64,000 nucleotides of DNA from Guyanagaster necrorhizus. Its lineage: Eukaryota; Basidiomycota; Agaricomycetes; Agaricales; Physalacriaceae. A program made the position numbers and the translations under genes. The stretch covers positions 1,981,919 to 2,045,918 of the forward strand of contig NW_025064883.1 of NCBI RefSeq assembly GCF_019112545.1, in the 5' to 3' direction. This document shows positions 35,366 through 46,909 of this stretch, piece after piece (positions within the stretch are counted from its first letter, which is position 1; the number at the start of each line of letters is the position of its first letter). The notes under the pieces are model-generated. The model was not told where the DNA came from. It was given only the letters and a program-made list of their open reading frames with translations, and ran no database searches.

Positions 35366-36329
35366 TACATACCAATATTATTACAAAAAGACATGCTAAA
35401 AATAAAAAGAGTATGATTGAAATATGATCAGCAATTCTGATCACATTGATCAAGGATACACAGCCATTGATGTACTGATGACACACACTTTAGAACAGAG
35501 AACTGAGACCCAAAGAAAGGTATCTGAATAACTGGGTATTGAACAGAGAAATAGAATGATGACAACAAAGTAATAAATAGAGAAATACTACTAAAGAGTA
35601 AATAGCATGCATAGCACTGCAAGGAACCTCACATCATACTGAGGTATGACACATACCCATTAGATGGATTAATTGATACATGCTAGACCAGAACTGAGGC
35701 ATATTATGCATCAGATAAAATGTCTGGACACTGGAAAAGAGAACATAGTCATTGTGGCTGACTCCAGACATGAGAGATAACCCTGAGGGGCTGGAACAGT
35801 TCTCTGATGTCAGAATGCTTTACTGGAGAAATAAAAAAGTGAGCAGACCTAGCTAGGCCAGCTAGCTGATCAGCTAATGAGGGAACAGTGAGCATAGTCC
35901 TGATCTAAAACAGAATAAGCACAGTGACTGTGATATGCATGCAAATAATACTCACAGGATCTGAGATGGAGTTTTGCACTTTGAAGATACTATAGTAGGG
36001 TTGTATTAGTAAGTATCACAGAGTATTTAAATACTGCATTGTATGATTAGAATAGAAGTTTCCAACCCTCTACAGTTGTAGTGTATTGGGCACAGAAAGC
36101 CTTGCTCTCTAGCTCTGGGTTTGCTTTTGTAACTTCAGGTGAGAGAATAGACTTATTATTGATATCATTAAGAGAGATTTGGGAACTGAGTGAGGCACAG
36201 AAGCTTATAAGAGACTTGATTTTGATTTGATAAGAGGTTTTGAATTATGCTGTAGCCTGAGAATAAGAGAGCAGTGTCTGAAGGGCACTATCTTGAGTTT
36301 TTAAGACATTTGTGATGCATAACACTATA

Positions 36330-36530
36330 GGTGGCAGAGGTTTAAACCCTTTGGCTTGATTAGTGTGTGCTTTTGGGTATTTCTGCAGATTGGCAGAGAT
36401 TCAAATCCTTTGAGTCTATTGGACAGCATTTATTGTGTTCTGTGTCTCTGGATCACATAGGTTTGAATTCTGTGGGTCTACAATTGGTTTAGAAGCTTGT
36501 GTACAGAGATCTGAGCTCTTTGCACTTGTG
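36330..36530 (+). repeat. Imperfect repeats of a ~60-bp unit
   Basis: Related strings recur at about 60-66 bp spacing: 'tggcagaggtttaaacccttt' (about 36332), 'tggcagagattcaaatccttt' (36393) and 'cataggtttgaattctgtggg' (36457), with a weaker fourth near 36505. Each resembles GGTTCGAATCC with its CG lost. Origin unknown. Confidence 0.4.
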
Positions 36531-36929
36531 AACATGTTTGTAAAGTGTTTCTGCTTAGAGTGCTAAGCTTTGAGTTGTGTATTGTATGTGTTTAGAGATT
36601 TTGATTTGATCTGAGCTGTGCTTGGAACCTTTTTAAGAGTTGTGGGATTGTTTCAACATATTATATTGAGCTACAGTATCTTTGCCTTGAGATCCAGCAA
36701 CACCTGTTACCACCTCTTGTTTTGAGCAAAAAGCTTTTAGACTTAGAGAGATCTAAGACCATTGTACATGTGCTATTGCTATTCATGTGCAGTGGATTCA
36801 TTGAAAAGACAATTATATTTGCTGTTACTACTCATATTGCATTATAATCCCCTCATGAACTAAGAGTATTGTGTGTGTGTTAGTGTGAGTGTGATCAGTG
36901 AATAGCACTCTGCTGTATCTGTTTTCATC

Positions 36930-37638
36930 TTGCATGCATACAGAAACTCTTTAGTATCATTTCTTTTAGATATACAAGGACATGCATCACTCTGTTTCAA
37001 TAGATGGATCAAGAGTCTAAGATGAACCATTGGAGATACTTTGTGATGAAGACAATATCAGAGTGAGTCTCATTAGCAATATGATTCAAGGAATACTGCC
37101 TTATAGTCCTTATCTTTCATGAACTCTTCATTTTGTGCAGGACTGGTTTGAGTTGAGTATTAAGCATGGCCAAGGTTTCAACTGGTAATAGAGTAGCTTT
37201 GGGTTGGCAATCAAGCATGCCAAATCACTCCAGCATCTTCATTATTAGGTTTTGTTAGTGCAGAGAAACAGATCTGCTTGCATCATCAAATTTCACTGTC
37301 ATTCCAAGAACACTGTTATGCTTTCTCAGATTCTTGGTGTCATACATCTCACTAATCTCCTTTTCATCTAATCTCCTTTGGTTTTAGATATGGATACCTC
37401 AAATATATTGTCAGTGTAGGTGCAGATAATGGTTTGCTCATCTTCTCATTTCAAAAGTCATACACATGGGTCTGCTCAAGATTGGATATGGCCTAGTTTA
37501 ATAAACATCTTGTTTAACTCATGGAATCAGACATTTTCAGTATTCATCATCCTATATATGGCACACCACATCCTGAGAATATAGTCATCTGGTGGGAGAT
37601 CTCTGGTAATGACTTCTTTGTATCCTTAGGGTAGATTG
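36930..37638 (-). pseudogene. Split Ty1/copia element, downstream half (reverse transcriptase)
   Basis: On the minus strand, starting directly at the gypsy-1 insertion site, the frame reads 'DLPPDDYILRMWCAIYRMMN', then 'FHELNKMFIKLGHIQS', 'CTYTDNIF'-like sequence near the catalytic box, 'DEKEISEMYD', 'NSVLGMTVKFDD' and 'SVSLHQQNLI'. These are consecutive parts of a copia reverse transcriptase. The upstream half lies at 50909-52960. Removing 37639-50908 and one GATTG copy joins the halves in the same frame ('NYINLP' then a stop then 'GYKEVIT'). Confidence 0.75.
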
Positions 37639-38172
37639 TGTTATGATTTTTCTTATATTTCTTCTATTTTCTTTTCTTTTCCCTTGGAGATGACCCCTAT
37701 CTTGCTTAGTCAGGGCACTTAGGCCAGCACTTAGGATCGTGGGAATGCTTAGCTCAGCAGCCCAGTTGGTCAATCTCCTATGGCGCTGCTGTGTGCTGTG
37801 AAGGGAGAGACAATGCTCCTTTTGTCTCCAAATTGCAGTGTACAACTACAGCTCTGCAGCAAGACAGCAGCTTTTTGTGGAGAGCCTGGCAATGGTAGGG
37901 GAAACAGCTCTACAGCAAACAATATCTTTTGTGCACAGTTATTTATAGCGAGATAACAGAACAGTATTTAAGTAGCTTAGTTCTCACTGTAATACCCCAG
38001 TCTTGAACTAAAGTTTATACACTATCATCTTATCTCGAGCTCAACTAATTCGAAGAGCCTTGACCACACTATTCCATCTGCACATAAAGTAAACTCAGTC
38101 AGACATACCCGAAGTGCAAGGTACCAAACTGTTTATCATGTGCTAATGGTCACATGGGATTTGGGTCTAACA
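37639..38172 (+). repeat. 5' LTR of gypsy element 1
   Basis: Starts TGTTATG and ends TCTAACA. The TA-rich box 'ttatttatagcg' (about 37943-37954) and 'cagtatttaagtagc' (about 37963-37977) are likely promoter elements conserved in all LTR copies here. Its partner is 50375-50908; the differences I see are almost all C/T or G/A. Confidence 0.85.
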
Positions 38173-38228
38173 ATTAGTTCGAGACTCCTGGCATCTCTTT
38201 CTCATGCCCAATTGTGCTGAGAAACTGA

Positions 38229-38588
38229 ATGCCCATCGCGCTTAATCCTTCAAACCCGAACTTCACCCACGAGTTTTTTAAACTCTTCTTGGCTATTATC
38301 GGAATTCTGGTCGGTCTATTGGTGCTCATACAGCTGTGTCATGGACACCAATCGATTATCGCCTGGTCTATCCATCATTATCACGAATTTCAGCGCATCT
38401 GTACCATTCTACAAAATGTTACACCAGATCTTCCTCTTCATGACATCTCTACTTCCGCCCAACCTTCGATGTCCCAACAGCCCCACCAGCCAGAAGGAGT
38501 CGACCCCAAAGACATCTCTGGGAGAACGTCTTCGGAATATACTATGGAAGAGGAGAAACAGCCTCAGCAGCACACGTACCCCCCTTGA
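38229..38588 (+). CDS. Leader ORF of gypsy element 1 with a membrane-spanning segment
   Basis: A 119-codon frame starts 57 bp after the LTR. Residues about 17-35 form a strongly hydrophobic helix ('LFLAIIGILVGLLVLIQLC'), followed by 'EFQRICTILQNV'. The same peptide is present in the element at the right end of the window (63510-63758; 'IIGTLISLLVIIQLC'). In both copies downstream similarity moves to the +1 frame at the same point, after 'DLPLHDI'. A membrane segment is not usual for Ty3/gypsy Gag. Whether the two frames are joined by frameshifting or splicing is unknown. No known family is recognised. Confidence 0.55.
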   Translation: MPIALNPSNPNFTHEFFKLFLAIIGILVGLLVLIQLCHGHQSIIAWSIHHYHEFQRICTILQNVTPDLPLHDISTSAQPSMSQQPHQPEGVDPKDISGRTSSEYTMEEEKQPQQHTYPP

Positions 38589-40590
38589 CCCCCACCGGCA
38601 GTCATTCGAGACCCAGGGAACCCTTGGGCAACAGGGTTCTGATGACCTAGGTCTGACGTCACCATTCCTTCCCCCCATTGTAGCACCCAAGCAACAAGGA
38701 TGCCAACCCCTGTCTCTGGCACCGGCATTGGGCGCTATGCCAGAGACTCCTTGGACAGCTCACAAATGGCTTGAGAGACCAGTTCTAGGGGCCGAGGATC
38801 CCATCATACAGCATCAGTACAGGAGAGGAGCACTGACAATAGGACAGAGATCAACCAGCTGGAACAATGGCCTATCAGAAACTTCACTGGAGATTTTGTC
38901 AATCAAACAAGAAGCGACAACGAGATTTACAGAGAGAATGACCTCTTTGGGAGGTATCTCTGAGCATGGGAGGAAGAACAGCGGAGGAGAGAGGCCAGCA
39001 GTACCAACACCAGCATCTTGGTTGACATCAGCACCCTCGACTCCTGCCTCTGATACCCCACCCCCTCCTACACCGAATCAGACCCATGGGCAGCACCTGT
39101 CAACAGAGTCATCTATAGCGACAATGTCCCAAGACAGGAGGAGCTCGACGCCAACAACGACGAGCTCAATGACAGCCGCCCATTATCATATGGAATGGAC
39201 ACCATTGCAGACACCGACACAATCCCAGACCACGGGCATGGAATATCAGCGAGTCAGAGATTGATTGGAGGAGACAGCCAGCACATTGACCCCACAGGAA
39301 ACCTCAAGAGGTTTCTTGATGGACCCATGGCTGCCCTCTTCCTTCAACCCCAATTTTACCAAAACTTCCGTCGATATAGCTGAGCAATGGCGGCGAACAC
39401 AGCAGGGGGAGAGGCCGAGTAGCAGCAGCAGCAGCCTGAGCAGGGGCCTTCTCCTTGCCCCAGCCCAGAGGATGCTGGACCTAGTACCCAGCCCCAGACC
39501 CGCCAAACCGACAATTTATGACCTGGCCGACATTTCTCTCCTTGGGGGGGAAATATGGGACCAGGATGGCATCGCGGACAATGAGGCCAAAGGGGAGGAC
39601 CTGGGTGGGAAGGTCATGGACCACCCCTCTGAGTGAGGGGAGGATTTTACAGAACAGATAGCAGAAGAGGCATTGAGACGAGGAGCACACAAGATGTGCC
39701 AGCAGGATTTCATTCAGCTGTACCAAGAGCAGGTAGCTGAATTGTGGAGAGATGATCTTTGGTTAAGATCGTCTCTGGGTCAAAGGTATACTCTCACCGA
39801 CAGGGTCGAGTGAGAGGAAATTTTACAATATGCAGCCACAGAACGGGCCATTTTTAAATTTAATCAATGATTTTTGCATTACCAGATAGGGCCAACACAA
39901 CTATACAAGCCGAGGTATATCCACACGGCATCATCTCGGCACTCGCATAACACTCGTACCATCCCCAGCATGGCATCTCAGCTTGATAAGAGCCGATCCC
40001 AGGCAGTTCGGCAACATCCAGGACCGAGAAAGTTGCTGACAGTCCTGCAACTACCTGCCGAGCAGCTGCCACCATACACAGAAAACAGTAGCACGGTTGA
40101 AGGGTGGGTGCAACCACCTGATGGCAGGATCCCGACCCTGATAACTACCGCTACTGAACCATCCCAGTCAGAACCAGCCATTCACAAAATCTACAGACAA
40201 CAGATAAAGGAACACAAGTTGGCTGGGAAAACAGCCCTAGCCTACTTTGCAGAACTAGAACGACTGGGCACACTTGCTGGAGTATGGGATGACATCACTG
40301 ATACTGGATACATGGTTAAATGTATCAAGGAGGGACTACCACCCATCTATCTCTCAACAATCTTCGACAAGGAACGGTATATCCCTATAGGTTATGACGA
40401 ATGGAAGGGCCGGACCATCGGAATATACAAAGAATGACAATGACATAGAGCCAAGGCGATCACCCTGGCATATGGTCACAGAACACCAGAAACAGATACC
40501 GAAAACATCAGAATTCCCAAGAAGGGGGAAAGATGTTTCAACTGTGCCCAAAAAGGTCACATAGTAGGAAATTGTGACCAAACCCGGTGC
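38341..40590 (+). pseudogene. Gag region of gypsy element 1
   Basis: Plus-strand frames 38341-39264, 39265-39636 and 39874-40437 encode Pro/Ser/Thr-rich then structured Gag-like material ('KTALAYFAELERLGTLAGVW'). A CCHC zinc knuckle follows ('CFNCAQKGHIVGNC', about 40531-40572). Frame changes and stops separate the pieces, so the gene is not functional as it stands. The knuckle would bind RNA during particle assembly. Bases 40590-40738 continue toward protease without a clear motif and are cut by gypsy element 2. Confidence 0.65.
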
Positions 40591-40738
40591 AGTTGAATGC
40601 AGGACACTGAATGATGCTGACTGAAACCACAAACTCGGCCATTAACCAAATTAATATTGACATTTTCCTTTTTAATAGTAACCCCCATGCTTAAATTATA
40701 CATGGACAAACTCATAATTGCTGAATACTGCATATGCG

Positions 40739-41228
40739 TGTTAGGAACGTGCCAATTGAGTGGGCTTGAGTGCACATGCAGAGTCCGGTGGAGTGCATGG
40801 GCATTGACGAAGCTATTGGCAACGTCACCCTTGAGTCAGAGCCCAAGGATCTGGATGGACAGAATGGAGTTCTGTCAGAGAAGTGAACAGGAGTATTCTT
40901 CAGAGCAGAATCCGATGGATGAGATAGGGAGGGGTGAGTACGAAGTGTAGATGGCTTATCCAAGTTGATATTCGAACTGAGTAGCTACGATGATGTACAT
41001 GGCTTTATATACTAATGGTAGCTAATTCTGAGTCGGGTTCCATTGGGTTCCGGTGTCGGTATTCGTTACCGAGTTCGGAGTCTAGATATTACAATGTGAA
41101 ATACGGATGTGAAATGATACTGGTGAAATGAAATTAGTAGGTAATGGGAAGCGGTTGGAGTCTGGTGAGTAGTGATTGGATTCACAGTTGGTTGAGGTGA
41201 TATGGAGGCTGGCGGCATGTGCGTAACA
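40739..41228 (-). repeat. 3' LTR of gypsy element 2
   Basis: 490 bp, same length as its partner at 48113-48602. I count roughly 30 differences, all but one transitions, many at CG sites. It lies 61 bp upstream of the antisense ORF starting at 41290, so it could also serve that ORF as promoter. Confidence 0.88.
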
Positions 41229-41289
41229 GTATCCCCCTCTTAGCGTTCTTGCCCTCAAGAGTGCAGATCCCAATGGCCGATGGGGCCAC

Positions 41290-42695
41290 ATGGAAGATTG
41301 TTGGTGGCCGTGGGAGTTTTTTCAGCTTGATCTGAAACCACCATCTTTGCCTATGTCATCGCTTGCCACATATCATCGCTCACACACTCCCGAGCCTTTG
41401 GTGAGGGGATCCATCCCCAATGGCCCTGAAGAGGCCAAGAAATTGTTTTGTCTGGAATGGCGAACCGCGGAGGAAGAATATGCGGAGGCCATGGAGAGCC
41501 ATTTGGAATGGCAAGGGGAGTGGGAGCAGGAGGAAAGGGTCTGGGTGGACTGTGTGGCCTGGGAGGCGTGGAAAAAGGAGCAGAGGGAGGAGTTGGAGAG
41601 GAAGAGGAAGGAGGTTCGGCAGGCCACAGAGAGGTGGGCTAAGGAGGCAGAGGAGGCATTGAAAGAGGCGGCTCAGAGGGAAGCTGAGGAGAGGGAGGCC
41701 GCGGAGGCAGCGGCGAGGGCTGAGGCTGAGGAGGTAGAGCCAGAGGGGACGGTTATAGAGGATGGGTTGCAAATGACCCCCATGGAGGCCATTGATTTTC
41801 AGCTGCATTGAGTGTTGGTGGAACGGTTTGGCCCTGGCCCCGGTCTTCGCTTCAAGAAGGTGACTCACCCTATGCCCCCGGAATCCAATGATGAACAGGA
41901 CAAGGGGACTGAGGGGGATGATGAGTCCGAGGAATCTGATGGGACTCTGGAGAGGAGGGAGAGGGTGTGGGAGGGGAAGAGAAGGGCAGCGGGTCTGGTG
42001 GAGAAAGGCTGTAAACGCAAGTTCAGGTTGAGGAGCATAGTGGATAGCAGTGGGACAGAGGTGGTTGTTAGCCCTAAAAAGTGGGCAAAGTTGGAAGTGG
42101 TGGGACCAGCGGGGAGCGAGGAATTGTTGGATGGTGAAAGTAAGTGTCTTGGTTTTCTTTTATGGCTCAACTTAGCTTTTTTTTTTTGTTTTTAGGGAGT
42201 TGTGTGCGCTGTCGTCAAGATGGTGCCTGGTGTTATGCATGCCTGGTAACCGAAGGCACTAGTCGAGGGCAGACTTGTTCTCGCTGCAAGGTCAAGAAAA
42301 CCGCCTGTTCATTCAACAAGGGCATTACCGTGAGTGAGGTGATCAGTAGTGTGGAGGTCTCCGCTGATCTCCACCAACTTTCACAATTGATATGCAAGTT
42401 GATGCATCGTGTGGATGAGTTGGCAGATGAGGTGGCGGATGTTTGCGATACTGTGGCAGGTCTTCAAGATGACTACAGTTCTGATGATATGTCGTCTCCT
42501 TCAGAGCTGTTTTTGGAGTCTGAGGTGGAGGCCTGGAAGAAGGCTCGACTGATTTTCAAGGATGAGAGGGATCAGGAGGTGGAGGATCTTCGGGAGGCGA
42601 TGTTGAAGGGGCTGGACGAGGATATAGAGGAGTTGAAGGAGTGGAGGGAGAGTTCAGGTTCCGGTGTAGGTCCATCGGGTTCCACTTCTTTGTAA
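41290..42695 (+). CDS. Antisense accessory ORF of gypsy element 2: coiled coil plus Zn2Cys6-like cluster
   Basis: The frame starts at ATG 41290, is interrupted by one TGA at 41809-41811 (a likely CGA to TGA change), continues to 42139, and after a GT-AG intron at 42140-42195 (gtaagt...tttttag) resumes at 42196 to the stop at 42693-42695. Intron polarity shows it is built for plus-strand transcription, opposite to the element. Residues about 55-155 are Glu/Arg/Ala-rich and probably a long coiled coil. Exon 2 begins with seven cysteines spaced CX2CX6CX2CX11CX2CX6C ('CSRCKVKKTACSF' at the end), close to a fungal Zn2Cys6 binuclear cluster but with a longer loop. A Leu/Val heptad region ('LMHRVDELADEVADV') and an acidic tail follow. 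Possible roles include DNA or RNA binding; the function is unknown. The single stop makes this copy inactive or truncated. Confidence 0.65.
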
Positions 42696-42883
42696 AATAT
42701 TTTGTACAAAATGTATATAGAAAAGGGCATCGGATGTTGGTGGTGGACAAAAATGTAAATGCAAAATTTTTTTTTTTTTTTTTTGACTTTGAAAGTGTAG
42801 AAAGGGTGATTGAACGGTGGTAATTAGTGGTTAGAATTGAAATGGTAAGGTGGGGCATTGGTGGTGTCCAGAGTAGCACTGTA

Positions 42884-45800
42884 TTAGGAATGGGATGTTT
42901 GAATGACTTTGGACAAGGGTCCTGGTTTATCTGGATATCGGTGGTGGAATTCTTCAATAAATTCATTGGCAGAGAACTTGGAGGCTGGTAACCAAGCAAA
43001 TTCTTTGTTGGTACCTTTGTATCCTAGCCACTGGATTTTGTACAGCAGTGGGCAGCAGAACCGGCGGTCCAGTTTAGAGTTGAAGATTTGGGCTATTTCG
43101 AAATGTTCTTCTCCATCAACTTCGACTGGAGGCGGTGGTGGTTGGATTTGGTTAGGAATGGTGTTTTCTTTTATGGGTTCCAATTGTGACACATGGAAGA
43201 CGGGGTGAATGGACCGGAGGTCCGGTGGAAGCCTCAGGGTAAAGGAGTGGGTACCAAGTTGGGCTATGATTTTGAAAGGACCAAGGTATTTCTCTGAGAA
43301 TTTTCTGGTCGGGCGGGTGGTTTTGATATGTTTGGAGCTGAGGTAGACCTTGTCCCCCACTGTGAACGGAGGTGCCAGAATCTGGTGCTTGTCTGCTTGG
43401 GTCTTGTAGCGAGACTGGGCTTCAGAAATTTCATCCTTCAGTAATTGATGGAGTTTGTCAAGGTTGACTGCAAAATCTTGGGTCCGGGCGGAGGCGATGT
43501 CCCTTTCAGGGTGAATGGTGATGTTGGAGTGGTAACCCTTGTTAGCAAAGAATGGGGAAATTCCGGTGGACGCGTTAGGGGCATTATTGTAGGCGAATTC
43601 AGCAATGGGTAAGAGGGTGTCTCAGTTGTCCTGCTGGTAGGAGCAGTAGATGCAGATGTATTGTTCCAGAGTTTGGTTTGCTCATTCAGTTTGGCCGTCG
43701 GCCTCTGGATGATAACCAGAGGTAAGGTGGAGTTCCATGTCAAGGGCCATGGCTAAGGTGCGAGTAAATTGGGAGATGAATTCGGAGCTGCGGTCGGATG
43801 TGATGTGACTGGATACCCCATGTTTGGAGAATACATGGATAAGGAAAAGTTGGGCGAGCTCCATGGAGTTGATGGTGTCATGAGTGGGAATGAAAATGGC
43901 TTGCTTGCTAGCTCGGTCTATGACTACTAAGATGGCAGTGAATCTGTTGGAGTCTGGTAGTTGTTCAATGAAGTCCATGGAAATGGAATCCCATGGCCAT
44001 TCAGGAACTGGCAGAGGTTTTAGTAACCCATAGGGGTGGTGTCTGGGTGCCTTGTTGTGCCCACAAACTGTGCAGGACTTAACATAGTGTCGGACATATT
44101 CACACATCTTTGGCCAGGTGTAGTTCCGCTGGACTAGTTCTAATGTCCAGTTTTGACCAAAGTGACCTGCCAGGATGTGGTCATGATTGTTCTGTAGTAT
44201 ACGGAGATGGAGATCGTCAGAGTCCGGGACATAGATGCGGCCTTCGAAGTGAAGGATGTTGGATTCGTCAACAGACCATTGAGAGGGAGAGGATTCAGAA
44301 GCAGCCTTGGCCTGGCGGAGGCCGTTGGAGAACATAGCATCAGAGGATTGTGCTTGTCTGATATCGGTGTGGAGTTTGTCGATATCCATGATGGCACTAG
44401 CCCATAGGGTGGGGCCTTCGAGATAGGTTGCTCGGAGTGATGCAGAGAGTTGTTCTTGAGTGAACACGGGTCGGAAATTGTGGGGGTTGATTTGGGCATA
44501 TTGGCTATCCCCCTCTTTAGGGTAGACGTCCCATCATCTAGTGAGCGCATCCGGTTTCCCACCAAGTTTTCCAGGGTGGAACCGGATTATTAGGTTGAAC
44601 TGGGATAGGTATTTGGACCAGTGGACCTGTCGGCGGGTTAGAATCTTAGTGGTGGCAAAGTATTCAAGGTTCTTGTGGTCTGTTACGACATCGATGGAGT
44701 CCACGGAGCCTTCAAGGTAGTGCCGCCAATGTTTAAAGGCTTCAAAAATGGCTAGAAGCTCTTTGTCATGAGTGTCATAGTTGAGTTCAGCATTGTGGAG
44801 GCTCTGGGAGTGGAAAGCGATGGGGTGAATTTCGCCATCTTCAAGATAGATGGAGAGGATAGCTGCAATTGCATAGTCGGAGGCGTCGGTTTCCACTACT
44901 ATCTTTCGATTGGGGACCCAGTGGGTAAGGATGAGAGCATGTGTAAAGGCTTGTTTCAATTCATTGAAGGCAGCCAAGCATTTGTCGTCAAATTTCCATG
45001 GAGTTCCCTTACAGATGAGTCGTGTAAGGGGGATGACGATGTTGCTATATCCATGTATGAAGCGACGGTAGAAGTTGGCAAAGCTGAGGAAGGATTGGAT
45101 GTTCTTGACTTTTCGCAGCACCAGCCAGTCAACAATCGCCTTGATCTTTTCTTCAGACATGTGAAGTCCTTCAGATGATAGGATGTAGCCTAGGTACTCC
45201 ATGGAGTCCTGGTTGAATTTGCATTTGGAACCTTTGCAGTAGAGTCCATTAGCTCTAAGCCTGCATAGGACCTCATGAACATGTTTCTGGTGATCTTCCA
45301 GGTTGTCGGAATATATGAGGATGTTGTCGAGGTAGACTACTACTGATATGTCGAGCATGTCTGAGAATATATCGTTCACAAATTGTTGGAATGCTGCTGG
45401 AGCATTTGTGAGGCCAAAGGGCATGATGTGCCATTCGAAGGAACCATAACGGATCTGGAAGGCTGTTTTCCATTTGTCCCCCTTAGCTATGTGAACGAGA
45501 TGGTAGGCATGCCAAAGGTCGAGCTTGGTGTAGATGCATGCGGAGCAGGCAGAGTCGAGGAGGTCAGAAATGAGGGGAAGAGGGTAGCAATCTTTCTTGG
45601 AGATTTTGTTTAGGCCATGGTAGTTGACACAAAGTCAGAGTTCACTGGTCTTTTTCTTGATGAATAGAACTGGAGCCCCATGTGGAGAGTGGGACGGAAT
45701 AATGAACCCATTGCACAGATTATCATCAATAAACTCTTGTAGGGCTTTGAGTTCAGATTCTGAGAGAGAATAAATGGGTCCAAGGGATGGAGATGTCCCT

Positions 45801-46909
45801 TCCTCAAGATTGATTTTGAGGTCGTACGGTCTGTGTTCAGGTAGTTTTTCGGAGAGGGTATCGCTGAAGACATCTGCAAAATTGTGGTACTCTACTGGCA
45901 CTGATGAAAGATCTGCCAGTTCCATGGATGCGGCTTTGGCTCCAATATTAGGCAAAGAAGGCTGCAGTGTGAACTGCTGGGCACTTTCTTCTGCACTGGC
46001 TTGGATGAATGCGGCAGTGGATATGATGGAGATCTTTGGGTGTGCTTTCATAGTAAAAGATTCTGAGGGAGGATAGGAATAGATGGGTTCATATGGGAAT
46101 GAAGTCCGCCGGCTACCCGATGTGGACTTGGAATGGGGTGAAGCCCTGGAAGTTGGACTGATAGAGTCCGATAGGCATGGAAGTCCCGAAATTGAGCTGG
46201 AAGACTCGGAAAGGGGTGGACTGTTGTCCTGTGGGCACGGAAGTCCCTGGGATGCGGTGGAGGCTGTGGAATTGGTTGGAGTGGGGTCCTGGTAGCTTGA
46301 ACGGAAAATGATACTGTTCTCAGCCCAGTCAATCAGTGGATTGTAGTGGGAGAGCCAGTTGTATCCTAGGACAAGATTGCAAGATGAATCCAGAGGAGTG
46401 ACATAAAAGTCGATGGGGAAGGTGTCTCTGGATGGGAAACAAATGGGGATGGTTGTGATTTGAGATATATGGCTTCTGATGGAGCCATCAAATAATCGAA
46501 GTTGCACACTAGGAATGGTTTTAATGGGAATTTCATTGGCAGCTACATACTTAGTGTCAACAAAGCAGTGGCTAGAGCCAGAATCAATAAGGGCAAGAAA
46601 ACGCAGAATGATACAGGTTGGGGAGCCGTTGGGTTCCATAGCAGTCGGTAATTCTGCTGAGAGGGGAATGTGGAAGGAGTGATTGGAAAGGGATGTTGCA
46701 TTGAGAGTGATGACCTCCGGTGTGCGAATACAGTCGACGCAACCCTGAACTCGCATGGAGGGAACAGGGTTGCTTCCTAGTTTTCCGACTCCGTCGGGGC
46801 CGGTTCCACGGGAGTGGTATTGACCTCTGCTGCATGCCCCTTGGTGGAGGCTGCTGCCTTCTGCTTGTTGCAGTCCTCGGTCTTGTGTTTGGCTCCACAG
46901 AACATGCAA
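42884..46909 (-). pseudogene. Pol polyprotein of gypsy element 2 (PR-RT-RH-IN-chromodomain)
   Basis: One frame covers about 1,340 codons without an indel, broken only by stops at 45635, 44534, about 43622 and 43682. Domains in order: protease 'LALIDSGSSHCFVD' (near 46560-46600); reverse transcriptase 'MPFGLTNAPAAFQQF' and 'VVYLDNILIYS' (45311-45340), where the usual YLDD is YLDN; RNase H 'VVETDASDYAIAAIL' and 'DHKNLEYF'; integrase zinc binding 'HILAGHF...CTVC' and catalytic segments 'SMDFIEQLP', 'TSDRSSEF' and 'ADGQTE'; C-terminal chromodomain ('YKIQWLGYKGTNKEFAWLP', near 42970-43050). The stops replace codons that were Arg or Trp in the family. The changed RT active site would abolish polymerisation. 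Confidence 0.88.

Larger units (their letters stand above)
35131..36929. other. AT-rich non-coding insert-like segment
   Basis: This stretch separates two pieces of copia-like coding sequence. It has no coding signal, almost no CG, a palindromic 'gtatttaaatac' near 36024-36035, a tRNA-like A-box/B-box pair (35300-35357) and a set of imperfect repeats (36330-36530). It may be a decayed non-autonomous element. Confidence 0.35.

Noticed and set aside
36300..36530. CRISPR-like array
   Set aside because: Repeats are imperfect, few and in a eukaryotic genome; no cas genes.
41380..41868. 162-codon minus-strand Leu-rich frame
   Set aside because: Shadow of the Glu/Arg-rich antisense accessory ORF, which has the spliced structure and Cys motif on the plus strand.
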